From: Pelagibius sp. CAU 1746
GTDB taxonomy: Bacteria > Pseudomonadota > Alphaproteobacteria > Kiloniellales > Kiloniellaceae
Assembly: GCF_039839785.1 (NCBI RefSeq)
Contig: NZ_JBDOQT010000001.1
Coordinates: 1,984,001 to 2,048,000 of the forward strand
DNA: 64,000 bases
Direction: 5' to 3'
The notes below the pieces were generated by a model. That model ran no database searches, was not told the DNA's origin, and worked only from the letters and a program-made list of their open reading frames with translations. Positions 25,301 through 33,788 of the stretch are shown here, one piece after another (within the stretch, counting starts at the first letter, position 1; each line of letters opens with the position of its first letter). A program made the position numbers and the translations under genes.

Positions 25301-25648
25301 GACCCGGTCCAGGCGGTTGGAAACCAGCAGCAGCGCCCGGTCCATGTTGGTGCCGACGGCGAACTCCAGAGTGACGCGGCTGCGCCCGCGCTCGGAGCGC
25401 GAGGTGATCTCCTCCAGTCCCTCGATGCCCTTCAGCTCTTCTTCTTGACGGTTGGTGATCTCGCGCTCGACCTCGGCCGGCGCCGCGCCGGCCCATTCCG
25501 TGGTGACGGTGATGACCGGGCTGTTGATGTCGGGGGCAAGCTGGATGGGGATGGTCTGCAGGGCCACCAGGCCGAACATCACCACCATCAGCACGGCGGC
25601 GATGACGGCGATGGGACGTTCGATGGCTGTCTTGATGAGGTTCATCAA
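22313..25648 (-). CDS. RND-family efflux transporter permease (HAE1-type)
   Basis: Proton-driven inner-membrane pump of 1111 residues that works with a membrane-fusion protein and an outer-membrane channel. Typical features: MMNLIKTAIERPIAVIAAVLM at the N-terminus is read as the first membrane segment, two large periplasmic loops, GIAFAVGMVVDAAIVVLENI (TM4 with the essential Asp pair), and the mirrored LLGFVILIGIVVNNAILLV in the second half. Between about residues 600 and 680 there is a charged insert (ETSLEEAAKDERPLGERI and a Gly-rich stretch) not usual for the family. Overlaps the fusion-protein gene by 4 bases (ATGA). Substrate unknown; no outer-membrane factor gene is adjacent. Confidence 0.95.
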   Translation of the reverse strand: MMNLIKTAIERPIAVIAAVLMVVMFGLVALQTIPIQLAPDINSPVITVTTEWAGAAPAEVEREITNRQEEELKGIEGLEEITSRSERGRSRVTLEFAVGTNMDRALLLVSNRLDRVNGYPSEADEPTLDTAGAEDNAIAWFILTREPGNERPISEYGDFAEDVIQERLERVPGVSRINVYGGTEREIRVTVDPQVLARYRLTVSEVVDSLRRANASFSAGDVDEGKRRYVVRTEGELNTVEAVRSVVVRSDEDAASGRLARVLIGDIAEVRFGYKEARAAIRMRGDAALAMNAIRETGANVIETMKGIRAAITELNEGPIPAAGLKLRQVYDETVYIDSAIDLVQQNIWVGGTLAAIILLLFLRSFRATLVISLAIPVSVIGAFVAMAALGRSINVISLAGIAFAVGMVVDAAIVVLENIYRLREQGRPVREAAYLGAKQVWGAVLVSALTTVMVFIPILVMQLEVGQLFRDIAVAISVSVLLSLLVSITVLPALSSRLLGNGKSRSDHSVTRLRLPVVDQLARGFVATVVGFTQLVVRSRLAALGTVAAVTTVALYGSWHYLPKLEYLPEGNRNLVFGIIIPPPGYNLDTMVSIAEGVETATREHWTEEETSLEEAAKDERPLGERIGALPGELLQAARDAVGGLLAGFGAGAGERPPPKMDRFFFVAFNANTFIGATSAEPQRAAEVIPLLEGPVFSEPGTFGFINQPSIFGRGIGSGRKIDLNISGQHLEPILQVAQQAVGRIAQILPRETGNQLRPNPGLELGAPEVRLFPDRLRLADNGVSARQFGEAIDTFNDGLRVLEVTVGNDRLDLMLQGPEANVAETQGISNLPVVTSSGDILPASSLAEVVLTSGPTEVRHHERARTITLEIRPAPGIPLEAALEILRDQVMAPMEQAGLPPGVKFSISGTADKLTQTWNAMVLQLAIAIAIVYLVMAVLFESFFYPLIILLSVPLATAGGVAGLAVLNLYAYQPLDMLTLLGFVILIGIVVNNAILLVHQTLYHLREEGMAAGPAIVEATRNRIRPIFMSTLTSVVGMLPLVFFPGAGSELYRGLGSVVIGGLALSAALTLLIIPPMLSLLVSLLEGREAVAAPAQPPGGRGTQPALGE

Positions 25649-26808
25649 GACGCCTCTTCGATCTTCACCGGCGTTCCCGGTTGCAGCCGTTCGTTGCCCC
25701 GCACCACCACCAACTCGCCGACGGCTAGCCCGTCGAGCACCTCGTAGCGGCTGCCTACCGCTTCGCCGAGCACGATGCTGCGCGGCTGCGCCATACCGTC
25801 GACGACGACGAAGACGACGGTGTCGTTCGGCCGCTTGATGATGGCGTCCTTGTGAACCGAGACGATCTCCCGCGGTGCGCCGATCGGCACCTGAACGGTG
25901 ACCGATTGCTCATTGGCCAGCGGGCCGGTGGCGGCCTGTCCCTGCGCGCCGAAGTCCGGCAGGAAGCGCACGGCGCGGGTGCGCGTCAGGGGGTTTTCGT
26001 TGGGGATGACGGCGCGCACCGCGGCCTGGAATTTGGTGCCGTTGTCCAGGGTGACGTCGACATGCGTGCCGGCCGAAAGGCCGAGCAGCCGGTTGGAGGG
26101 CACGTCGGCCTCCACCTCCAGGCTCCGGTCGGCGATCATGTACACCAGTTCGTCGCCGGCCGAGGCGTAGGAGCCGGCTTCGCTGAGACGCCGGGTGACG
26201 ACGCCGTCGTAGGGCGCCGTGATCTGGGTATATTCCAGGTCGATTTCCTCCAGGCGCAACTGGGCGCGCGCCGAGGTCACGGAGGATTCGGCCTCGCGGG
26301 CCCCGGCCTCGGCGATGACGACTTCCTGCAGGGCGTCCTCGAAGCGGGCCTGGCTGAAAGCGGCCGACTTTTTCAGCCCTTCCAGGCGCTTCAGTTCCTG
26401 CTGGGCCAAGGTGATCTGGGCCTGTTTGGTCTTCAGTTCGGCGCGCGCCACCGCCAGGCCCGCGGCGGCGAGGTCGCGCTCGGCCCGCTTGGTGGCGTCG
26501 TCGAGCACGGCGATGACGTCGCCGGCGGTGACACGGTCGCCCACCTCGACGCGGAATTCCAGGATCGGCCCGCTGATGCGCGCCGCGACGGAGCCCGCCT
26601 GGCGGGCCACCAGCCGGCCGATCACCGGCACGGTCTGGCTCAAGGGTTCGCTGCGCACGGCGTCGACGCGGACCCGCGCGACATCCTGCTGGGCGGCGGC
26701 GGGGCCGCTGCCCAGCCAAAGGGCGGTCAGGGCCAGAAGAATGGCCGCCGACGGCGCAATGCCGTCAACTGCCGAGCGGCGTTTTGCCGTTCGTACGTAC
26801 GCGATCAA
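25645..26808 (-). CDS. RND efflux periplasmic adaptor (membrane fusion) protein
   Basis: Adaptor of 387 residues linking the RND pump to the outer membrane. It has a hydrophobic export segment ending in AAAQQ (about 20-40), a lipoyl-like half-domain (GSVAARISGPILEFRVEVG, then YDGVVTRRLSEAGSYASAG), an alpha-helical hairpin in between (about 105-190) and a beta-barrel domain. TTG at 26808 opens the frame; the true start is uncertain by a few codons. Ends with ATGA overlap into the permease gene, so the two are one operon. Confidence 0.92.
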   Translation of the reverse strand: MIAYVRTAKRRSAVDGIAPSAAILLALTALWLGSGPAAAQQDVARVRVDAVRSEPLSQTVPVIGRLVARQAGSVAARISGPILEFRVEVGDRVTAGDVIAVLDDATKRAERDLAAAGLAVARAELKTKQAQITLAQQELKRLEGLKKSAAFSQARFEDALQEVVIAEAGAREAESSVTSARAQLRLEEIDLEYTQITAPYDGVVTRRLSEAGSYASAGDELVYMIADRSLEVEADVPSNRLLGLSAGTHVDVTLDNGTKFQAAVRAVIPNENPLTRTRAVRFLPDFGAQGQAATGPLANEQSVTVQVPIGAPREIVSVHKDAIIKRPNDTVVFVVVDGMAQPRSIVLGEAVGSRYEVLDGLAVGELVVVRGNERLQPGTPVKIEEAS

Positions 26809-26913
26809 TTTCGCTCTCCACTGGCCCTTGGGTCGCGGAGGGGCGTCCTGCCGCCGTCCGCACTGGAAAAATCAGCTATTTCCCACAATTGGCGTGAGTT
26901 AGGAGGTGAGTCA

Positions 26914-26946
26914 ATGCCGCAGAAGCAGCCTGGGCGGGACTGCTGA
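26914..26946 (+). CDS. Possible ten-residue leader peptide
   Basis: AGGAGGTGAG at 26901-26910 is a near-perfect ribosome site placed 4 bases before an ATG. The frame reads MPQKQPGRDC and stops. It lies 151 bases ahead of the HDAC-family gene in the divergent gap. So short an ORF with such a strong site could be a leader peptide, or the ribosome site could be chance. Confidence 0.2.
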   Translation: MPQKQPGRDC

Positions 26947-27097
26947 CAGGGCCCTGAAGGCGCGTCCGCGGGGTGCGTTTCCGCCTTTCGGGGCGCTTCT
27001 TCGCGTCCCGGCAGGGAAATTGCTCGGTTAAATTGGCGGGCTTCAGGTTCTATGATTGGGCGAGTCGGACGAATCGAAAGCCCAATTGAGCCACTTT

Positions 27098-28033
27098 ATG
27101 ACCACTCTTCTCTTCAGTCACAGCGCCTGCGAAGACCACATCCCAGACATCGGGCACCCGGAGAGCCCGGTGCGCCTGAAGGCGATTCGCGAGGCGCTTT
27201 CCGCCTCGGAGTTCGACGCGCTGGAGCGGCGCGAGGCGCCGCGGGCCGAGGAAAGCCAGATCGCCCTGGTCCATCCCGGCGACTACGTCGCGAACATCCT
27301 GCAGGCGGTTCCAAGCGACGGCGAGGGGGAGCGGGCCCTGGACGCCGACACCATCCTTTCACCGGGCTCCGGCGAAGCGGCGCTGCGCGCGGCCGGCGCC
27401 GTTGTGGCCGCCGTCGACGCGGTCATGGCTGGCGAGGCTGACAACGCCTTCTGCGCGGTGCGCCCGCCGGGCCATCATGCCGAGCCGGACCATGCCATGG
27501 GCTTCTGCGTCTTCAACAACGTCGCGGTCGGCGCCTTGCATGCGCGTGCGGCGCATGGCCTGCACCGCATCGCGGTGGTGGATTTCGACGTGCACCACGG
27601 CAACGGCACCCAGGCGGCGTTCTGGAGCGATCCCGATCTTTTCTATGCCTCGACCCACCAGATGCCGCTTTACCCCGGCACCGGCGCGGCGCGGGAGCGC
27701 GGGGTGAACGCCAATATCGTCAACGTGCCGCTGCCGCCCGGCGGTGGTTCGGAAGAATTCCGCCAGGGCATGCGCGACAACATCGTGCCGGCCCTGACGA
27801 GCTTCCAACCTGAGTTTCTCTTCATCTCCGCCGGTTTCGACGCCCATGCCGAGGATCCGCTGGCCGGCCTCAACTTCACCGAGGATGACTACGTCTGGGC
27901 GACGCAGCAGCTCATGGCCTTGGCGCGCAACTCCTGCGGCGGGCGGCTGGTCTCGGTGCTGGAAGGCGGCTACAACCCCGCCGCCCTGGGGCGCAGCGTG
28001 GCTGCCCACGTCCGCACGTTGATGGCGCGGTGA
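27098..28033 (+). CDS. Histone-deacetylase-family protein (class II / acetoin-utilisation type)
   Basis: Zinc-dependent deacetylase fold, 311 residues. The signature VRPPGHHAEPDHAMGFCVFNN, read here as RPPGHHAEPDHAMGFC, contains the tandem His pair; the metal site residues appear in VVDFDVHHGNGTQ (Asp and His) and in SAGFDAHAEDPLAG (second Asp); EGGYN carries the catalytic Tyr position. In bacteria such enzymes act on acetylated small molecules or proteins rather than histones. The ATG at 27098 gives the normal N-terminus TTLLFSHSACEDH; an upstream TTG is unlikely. It leads a plus-strand group with xseB and ispA, as in many alphaproteobacteria. Confidence 0.92.
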   Translation: MTTLLFSHSACEDHIPDIGHPESPVRLKAIREALSASEFDALERREAPRAEESQIALVHPGDYVANILQAVPSDGEGERALDADTILSPGSGEAALRAAGAVVAAVDAVMAGEADNAFCAVRPPGHHAEPDHAMGFCVFNNVAVGALHARAAHGLHRIAVVDFDVHHGNGTQAAFWSDPDLFYASTHQMPLYPGTGAARERGVNANIVNVPLPPGGGSEEFRQGMRDNIVPALTSFQPEFLFISAGFDAHAEDPLAGLNFTEDDYVWATQQLMALARNSCGGRLVSVLEGGYNPAALGRSVAAHVRTLMAR

Positions 28034-28229
28034 AAGGCCGCGCCGGGGCGCAGACCCCGCCTTATGGGGCAAAGAAGGGGCAAACGGACGGAAAATGGTG
28101 TCCCCTGGCTATCTAGGGGCTGTTTTCCCGCCCGCGCTTCCGGCATGGTCGGCGGAGAACCCGCCGCGATTCCGCCGCGGCGCAAGCAGTGAAGGGGGGC
28201 GTGGGGCCCCACGGAGTGAGATCGAAAGC

Positions 28230-28481
28230 ATGGCAGACAACGACATTCCCGCCGAAATCCGCAAGATGAGCTTCGAGGAAGCGCTGGACGAGTTGAAGGC
28301 GATCGTCGGCAAGTTGGAACAGGGCCAGGGCACGCTGGACAGCGCCATCGGCGACTACGACCGCGGCGCCGCCCTGAAGCGGCACTGCGATGCCAAGCTG
28401 CGCGAGGCCCAGGCCAAGATCGAGAAGATCAGCCTGGCCGCCGACGGCAGCGTGAGCAGCGAGGCTCTCGATGTCGAATAG
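28230..28481 (+). CDS. xseB: Exodeoxyribonuclease VII small subunit
   Basis: An 83-residue acidic helical protein, the small subunit of ExoVII. The hallmark segments SFEEALDELKAIVGKLEQG and LDSAIGDYDRGAAL are present, followed by a heptad-like C-terminal helix. GGAGTGAGATCGAAAGC precedes the ATG. It overlaps the ispA start by 11 bases, a layout conserved in proteobacteria. XseA, the large subunit, is not in the window. Confidence 0.93.
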   Translation: MADNDIPAEIRKMSFEEALDELKAIVGKLEQGQGTLDSAIGDYDRGAALKRHCDAKLREAQAKIEKISLAADGSVSSEALDVE

Positions 28482-29400
28482 CCAGGCCCGGACCCGGAGC
28501 CTGCCGCCGGAGGGCGGCGGCCTGCAGGAGGCGCTGAAGGCGCGGGCCGAGGCCGTCACCGGCTTGCTCGACCGGCTGCTGCCCCCGGCCGCGGGCCCGC
28601 GCGGCACGGTCGTCGAAGCCATGCGCTATGCCGCGCTGGGCGGCGGCAAGCGCCTCCGGCCCTTTCTGGTCTGCGAAACGGCCCGGCTCTTCGACGTGCC
28701 CGGCGAACAGGCGCTGCGCGCCGGCGCGGCCTTGGAGATGGTGCACTGCTACAGCCTGATCCACGACGATCTGCCGGCCATGGACGACAGCGATCTGCGC
28801 CACGGCAAGCCGACGGCGCATCTGGCCTTCGACGAGGCGATCGCCATCCTGGCCGGGGACGGTCTGCTGACCGAGGCTTTCACGGTGCTGTCGGACCCGC
28901 GCACCCATGAGAAGGCGGAAGTGCGCTGCGATCTGGTGGCCCGGCTGGCGGCCGCTGCCGGGGCGGCGGGGATGGTCGGCGGACAGATGATCGACATCTC
29001 GCCGCAGCGCGGCAGCCTGGACCTGGCGGGGATATCGGAGCTGCAGAGCCTCAAGACCGGGGCATTGATCCGCTTCGCCTGCGAGGCGGGGGCGATCCTC
29101 GGCGAGGCGGGGGCCGGCGAGCGGCAGGCCCTGGTCGCCTACGCGGAAGATCTGGGCCTGGCTTTCCAAATCGCCGACGACCTGTTGGACGAAGAGAGCA
29201 CGCCCGAGGCCCTGGGCAAGCCCACAGGCCAGGATGCGGACCTTGGAAAAGCCACATTCGTCGGCCAGCTTGGCGTTGAAAAGGCGCGAGAAAAAGCCAG
29301 GGAGCTGGTTCACTCCGCTTGTGCGCGGCTTGATCTTTTCGGCCAAAAGTCGGACCTTCTAAGGCAGGCGGCGGATTTCGTCGTCTCCCGCCGGTCCTGA
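28471..29400 (+). CDS. ispA: Polyprenyl (farnesyl/geranyl) diphosphate synthase
   Basis: Short-chain prenyltransferase, 309 residues, condensing IPP with allylic diphosphates. It has the first Asp-rich motif DDLPAMDDSD (DDx4D, about residues 94-103) and the second DDLLDEE (about 232-238), as well as GGGKRLRPFLV and HCYSLIHDDLP. The DDx4D form and the neighbourhood (xseB upstream, dxs downstream) favour farnesyl diphosphate synthase. Overlaps xseB by 11 bases and is followed by dxs after 113 bases. Confidence 0.94.
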   Translation: MSNSQARTRSLPPEGGGLQEALKARAEAVTGLLDRLLPPAAGPRGTVVEAMRYAALGGGKRLRPFLVCETARLFDVPGEQALRAGAALEMVHCYSLIHDDLPAMDDSDLRHGKPTAHLAFDEAIAILAGDGLLTEAFTVLSDPRTHEKAEVRCDLVARLAAAAGAAGMVGGQMIDISPQRGSLDLAGISELQSLKTGALIRFACEAGAILGEAGAGERQALVAYAEDLGLAFQIADDLLDEESTPEALGKPTGQDADLGKATFVGQLGVEKAREKARELVHSACARLDLFGQKSDLLRQAADFVVSRRS

Positions 29401-29513
29401 GGGGGCGCCACGAGAAGTTCGCGGCGGCAGGGATGCGGGCGCGACGGGGTATTGTTAATATTGTTGCGGTGTGACAACGAGACGCCGGCAAGGCGGCAGG
29501 AGTGATTTAAGGC

Positions 29514-31448
29514 GTGGCACAAATAGGTCATAACAGGCGTCCCACCCCCTTATTGGATCAGGTCAACGAGCCGGCGGATCTGCGTAAGCTGGGTGAAGAG
29601 CAACTCCGCGATTTCGCCGAAGAGTTGCGTTCGGAGATGATCGAGGCCGTTTCCTCGACGGGCGGCCACCTGGGCGCCGGCCTGGGCGTCGTGGAGCTGA
29701 CCACGGCGCTGCACTATGTTTTCGAGACGCCCAAGGACAAGCTGATCTGGGACGTCTCCCATCAGTGCTATCCGCACAAGATCCTGACCGGCCGGCGCGA
29801 CCGGATGCGCAGCCTGCGCCAGGGCGGCGGCCTCTCCGGCTTCACCAGCCGCAAGGAGAGTGAATACGACCCCTTCGGCGCGGCGCACAGCTCGACCTCG
29901 ATTTCCGCCGGCCTGGGTTTCTCCGTGGCGCGCGACTTCCGCGGCGAGGACAACGCGGTCATCGCCGTCATCGGCGACGGCTCGATGAGCGCCGGCATGG
30001 CCTATGAGGCGATGAACAACGCCGGCGCCATGAACTCGCGCCTCATCGTCATCCTCAACGACAACGACATGTCGATCGCGCCGCCGGTGGGCGCCATGAG
30101 CGCCTATCTGTCGCAGCTCATCTCCTCCAAGCCTTTCCTCTCGGTCCGCTCGCTGGGCCGCGAGCTGGCCAAACGCTTCCCGCGGCCCATCGAGATGGCC
30201 GCCAAGCGGGCCGAGGAATACGCCCGCGGCCTCTTGACCGGCGGCACGCTGTTCGAGGAACTGGGATTCTTCTACGTCGGCCCCATCGACGGTCACAACC
30301 TGGACCACCTGCTGCCGGTGCTGAAGAACGTGCGCGACTCGCACTACGAAGGCCCGGTGCTGATCCACTGCGTCACGCAGAAGGGTAAGGGCTACGAGCC
30401 CGCCGAGGCCGCCGCCGACAAGTATCACGGCGTCGCCAAGTTCGACGTGGTCACCGGCAAGCAGGCTAAGGGCACGCCCAAGGCGCCGAGCTATCAGAAC
30501 GTCTTCGCCGCGGGCCTCATCGCCGAGGCCGAGCACGACGACACCATCGTCGCGGTGACCGCCGCCATGCCCTCGGGCACCGGTCTCAACAAGTTCGCCG
30601 AGCGCTTTCCGGAACGCATGTTCGACGTCGGCATCGCCGAGCAGCATGCGGTCACCTTCTGCGCCGGCATGGCCTGCGAGGGTTTCAAGCCTTTCGCGGC
30701 GATCTATTCCACCTTCCTGCAGCGCGGCTACGACCAAGTGGTCCACGACGTGGCGATCCAGAGCCTGCCGGTGCGCTTCGCCATCGACCGTGCCGGCATG
30801 GTCGGCGCCGACGGCGTCACCCACCAGGGCAGCTACGACCTGACCTATCTGGGTTGCCTGCCGAATTTCGTGATCATGGCGCCCAGCGACGAGGTGGAGC
30901 TGATGCACATGGTGGCGACCGCCTGCCAGATCGACGACCGGCCCTCGGCCCTGCGCTATCCGCGCGGCGAGGCGCTGGGCATCGAGATGCCGGCGCGCGG
31001 CACGCCGCTGGAAATCGGCAAGGGCCGGATCATCCGCGAAGGCGGCAAAGTGGCGATCCTGTCCCTGGGCACGCGTCTGGCCGACGCCCTGGCGGCGGCT
31101 GACGACCTGGCGGCCCGCGGGCTTTCCACCACTGTGGCCGACGCCCGCTTCGCCAAGCCGCTGGACGAAGACCTGGTGCGACGCCTGGCCCGCGAGCATG
31201 AGGTGCTGGTGACCGTGGAGGAGGGCGCCATCGGCGGCTTCGCCACCCAGGTCATGCAGTTCCTGGCCTTGGAAGGCGTCTTCGACAAGGGCCTCAAGTT
31301 CCGTCCCCTGACTCTGCCCGACCGCTTCATCGACCACGACAAGCCGGAGGTGCAGATCGCCCAGGCGGGCCTGGACCGCGCCGGTATCCTCGCCGCCGTG
31401 CTGGGGGCGCTGGGCCAGGACGAGCTGGAGTCGCCCGCCCGCGCGTGA
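29514..31448 (+). CDS. dxs: 1-deoxy-D-xylulose-5-phosphate synthase
   Basis: First enzyme of the MEP isoprenoid pathway: joins pyruvate and glyceraldehyde-3-phosphate using thiamine diphosphate. 644 residues. The TPP motif [18 protein letters not shown]...LNDNDMSI is complete. Other landmarks are [29 protein letters not shown], the transketolase pyrimidine-binding part [16 protein letters not shown] and [19 protein letters not shown]. The GTG at 29514 is preceded by AGGAGTGATTTAAGGC. With ispA just upstream it supplies precursors for quinones, hopanoids or carotenoids. Confidence 0.97.
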   Translation: MAQIGHNRRPTPLLDQVNEPADLRKLGEEQLRDFAEELRSEMIEAVSSTGGHLGAGLGVVELTTALHYVFETPKDKLIWDVSHQCYPHKILTGRRDRMRSLRQGGGLSGFTSRKESEYDPFGAAHSSTSISAGLGFSVARDFRGEDNAVIAVIGDGSMSAGMAYEAMNNAGAMNSRLIVILNDNDMSIAPPVGAMSAYLSQLISSKPFLSVRSLGRELAKRFPRPIEMAAKRAEEYARGLLTGGTLFEELGFFYVGPIDGHNLDHLLPVLKNVRDSHYEGPVLIHCVTQKGKGYEPAEAAADKYHGVAKFDVVTGKQAKGTPKAPSYQNVFAAGLIAEAEHDDTIVAVTAAMPSGTGLNKFAERFPERMFDVGIAEQHAVTFCAGMACEGFKPFAAIYSTFLQRGYDQVVHDVAIQSLPVRFAIDRAGMVGADGVTHQGSYDLTYLGCLPNFVIMAPSDEVELMHMVATACQIDDRPSALRYPRGEALGIEMPARGTPLEIGKGRIIREGGKVAILSLGTRLADALAAADDLAARGLSTTVADARFAKPLDEDLVRRLAREHEVLVTVEEGAIGGFATQVMQFLALEGVFDKGLKFRPLTLPDRFIDHDKPEVQIAQAGLDRAGILAAVLGALGQDELESPARA

Positions 31449-31546
31449 CCGCTGGCTGACCGCGGGAAGGATCGAAAGAGCCGCGCATAGCGGCCCTGCG
31501 CGCGAAGTGGCTTCTCCCCTTCAGCGAAACCGGTCATATTGCCGCC

Positions 31547-32974
31547 ATGTCCGGAACGCTTCTCCCCAACGCCGCGGCCTTGGCTGCCGATGGCGAGCTT
31601 AGTGCTGCTGCATTGTGGCGCCGCGAGATCCTCGCGACGCTGCGGCTGTCTGCGCCGCTGGTCTTCACCCAGTTGGCGATGATCGGCATCAACACCACGG
31701 ACATCGTGATGATGGGCTGGCTGGGGCCGGAGGAACTGGCCGCCGGCGCTCTGGGCATGAACATCTTCATCCCGCTGTTCCTCTTCGGCCTGGGCATCGC
31801 CACGGTGGTCGCGCCTATGACCGCGCAAGCGCTGGGCGGGCGGGACTTCCGCGGTGTGCGCCGCACGGTGCGTCAGGGCTTCTGGCTGACGCTGCTGTTC
31901 GGGGCGGTCTTCACCGCGATCATCTTCTATGGCCGCTGGGTCCTGCTGGCCTTCGGGCAGGAGCCGGCCATCGCGCTGCTGGCCCAGGACTACCTGCAGG
32001 CCGTCGCCTGGTCGCTGTTGCCCAGCCTGTGGTTCGTGGTGCTGCGCAGTTTCGTCACCGCCCATTCCCGTCCACGCTCGGTGCTGGTCATCACCGTCAT
32101 CGCGGTGGGCGTCAACGCGGTTTCGAACTACGGCCTGATGTTCGGCAACTTCGGCCTGCCGCGCTGGGGGCTGATGGGTGCGGGCGTCACCAGCTCCATC
32201 GTGCAGATCCTCTCGTTCCTGGCGTTGCTCGGCTACGTGCAGTGGGACCGGCGTTTCCGCCGCTATGCCATCTTGCTGCGCTTCTGGCGTCCCGACTGGC
32301 CACGCTTCTTCGAGCTGTTCCGCGTCGGCGTGCCTATCGGTCTGACCATCGTCGCCGAGGCCGGGCTGTTCTCCGCCGCCGCCTTCCTCATGGGGCTCAT
32401 CAGCACCGAGGCGCTGGCCGCCCATGCCATCGCCCTGCAGTGCGCCGCGGTCGCTTTCATGGTGCCGCTGGGCATCGGGCAAGCGGCGGTGGTGCGTGTC
32501 GGCCTCGCCGCGGGCGCGCGAGACCACGACGGGGTGACGCGGGCCGGCTGGGCGGCGCTCGTTGCCGGCACCCTCTTCATGACCTGCTCGGCGCTGGTCT
32601 TTTGGTTTGCCGGGCACTTCCTGGTCGGCCTCTTCCTCGACCTCTCGACGCCGGAGAACGCGGAGGTCGTGGAATTGGCCGTGGCCTTCCTGGTCATCGC
32701 CGCCTTGTTCCAGTTGGTCGACGGGGGCCAGGTCATCGGCGTCCACGCCCTGCGCGGCCTCAGCGATACCAACGTGCCCATGTGGCTGGCCATCGGCGGC
32801 TATTGGATCATTGGCTTCGTCGCCTCGGTGGTGCTGGCCTTTCCACTCGGCCTGGGCGGCCGCGGTGTCTGGGTGGGGCTCGCCTGCGGCCTGGCTTTCG
32901 TTGCCTCGGCCGTGATCTGGCGCTTCCACCGCCGCCAGCGCTACCTGCCTGACGCAGGCCTCGTCCAGCGATGA
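31547..32974 (+). CDS. MATE-family multidrug/metabolite exporter
   Basis: Inner-membrane antiporter, 475 residues with about twelve hydrophobic segments arranged as two six-helix halves. Family features: LRLSAPLVFTQLAMIGINTTDIVMMGWLG at the N-terminus (segments 1-2; key residues TQL and D in TTDIVM), the GLGIATVVAPMTAQALGG loop, and the repeat in the second half around AEAGLFSAAAFLMGLIST. It breaks the dxs-tlyA adjacency found in many alphaproteobacteria. The substrate is unknown. Confidence 0.92.
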   Translation: MSGTLLPNAAALAADGELSAAALWRREILATLRLSAPLVFTQLAMIGINTTDIVMMGWLGPEELAAGALGMNIFIPLFLFGLGIATVVAPMTAQALGGRDFRGVRRTVRQGFWLTLLFGAVFTAIIFYGRWVLLAFGQEPAIALLAQDYLQAVAWSLLPSLWFVVLRSFVTAHSRPRSVLVITVIAVGVNAVSNYGLMFGNFGLPRWGLMGAGVTSSIVQILSFLALLGYVQWDRRFRRYAILLRFWRPDWPRFFELFRVGVPIGLTIVAEAGLFSAAAFLMGLISTEALAAHAIALQCAAVAFMVPLGIGQAAVVRVGLAAGARDHDGVTRAGWAALVAGTLFMTCSALVFWFAGHFLVGLFLDLSTPENAEVVELAVAFLVIAALFQLVDGGQVIGVHALRGLSDTNVPMWLAIGGYWIIGFVASVVLAFPLGLGGRGVWVGLACGLAFVASAVIWRFHRRQRYLPDAGLVQR

Positions 32975-32999
32975 GCAAGGCCCCCAGGAGCAAAGTCCC

Positions 33000-33764
33000 G
33001 TGAGCAAGCCGAAGGCCGGCAAGACCCGCGCCGACGTGGCGCTGGTCGAGCGCGGCCTGGTGGAAAGCCGGGCCAAGGCCCAGGCCCTGATCATGGCCGG
33101 GAAGGTCTTCGCCGGGGAGCGCAAGCTGGCCAAGGCCGGTGAAGGCGTTGCCGAGGATCAGGCGCTGGAGGTGCGCGGCCAGGACCACCCCTGGGTCAGC
33201 CGCGGCGGGCTGAAGCTGGCGCACGCGCTGGGGGCTTTCGGCCTCGACCCGGCGGGGCTGATCTGCCTCGACGTCGGTGCCTCGACCGGCGGCTTCACCG
33301 ACGTGCTGCTGCAGCACGGCGCGGCCAGGGTCTACGCCGTCGACGTGGGACACGGGCAGTTGGCCTGGAAGCTGCGCAACGATCCCCGCGTCGTGGTGCT
33401 GGAGCGCACCAACGCCCGCACCCTGACCCCCGGGCAGGTGCCGGAGCCGGTCGATCTGCTGGTCTGCGATGCCAGCTTCATCGGCCTCGAGGTGCTGCTG
33501 CCGGCCCCGCTGGCCCTCACCGCGCCAGAAGCCGCCATGGCGGTGCTGATCAAGCCGCAGTTCGAGGTCGGCAAGGAAAGGGTCGGCAAGGGCGGCGTGG
33601 TGCGCGACCCCGCCCTGCATGAAGAGGTCTGCGCGCGTATCGCGGCCTGGGTCGACAGCCAGCCGGGTTGGTCGGTGGAAGGCGTCACCGAAAGCCCGGT
33701 CACCGGCCCCGAAGGGAACAAGGAATTCCTGCTGGTGGCGCGCAAGACCGTCCGGCGGTGGTAG
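33000..33764 (+). CDS. tlyA: TlyA-type rRNA 2'-O-methyltransferase (haemolysin-A family)
   Basis: A 254-residue protein with an N-terminal S4 RNA-binding domain (RADVALVERGLVESRAKAQALI, about 11-65) followed by an FtsJ-like SAM methyltransferase domain (LICLDVGASTGGFTDVLL, about 85-100, then VYAVDVGHGQLAW and VDLLVCDASFIGL). The family methylates ribose in 16S and/or 23S rRNA. AGGAGCAAAGTCCC precedes the GTG at 33000. It comes 25 bases after the MATE gene. Confidence 0.93.
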   Translation: MSKPKAGKTRADVALVERGLVESRAKAQALIMAGKVFAGERKLAKAGEGVAEDQALEVRGQDHPWVSRGGLKLAHALGAFGLDPAGLICLDVGASTGGFTDVLLQHGAARVYAVDVGHGQLAWKLRNDPRVVVLERTNARTLTPGQVPEPVDLLVCDASFIGLEVLLPAPLALTAPEAAMAVLIKPQFEVGKERVGKGGVVRDPALHEEVCARIAAWVDSQPGWSVEGVTESPVTGPEGNKEFLLVARKTVRRW

Positions 33765-33788
33765 ACAGCTTGAGGGGGAGGCGGCGTC

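Noticed and set aside
22313-25750. Very long open frames antisense to the RND permease (one of about 780 codons)
   Set aside because: High GC keeps antisense frames open. The translation is rich in Asp/Gly/His/Gln with no domain, while the minus-strand frame is a complete RND pump.
29551-29564. TTGGATCAGGTCAA as an FNR-like site
   Set aside because: It lies inside the dxs coding sequence and its left half does not match the dyad.
30956-33133. Minus-strand frame of over 700 codons opposite dxs, MATE and tlyA
   Set aside because: Shadow frame: it covers three well-supported plus-strand genes and shows no family features.
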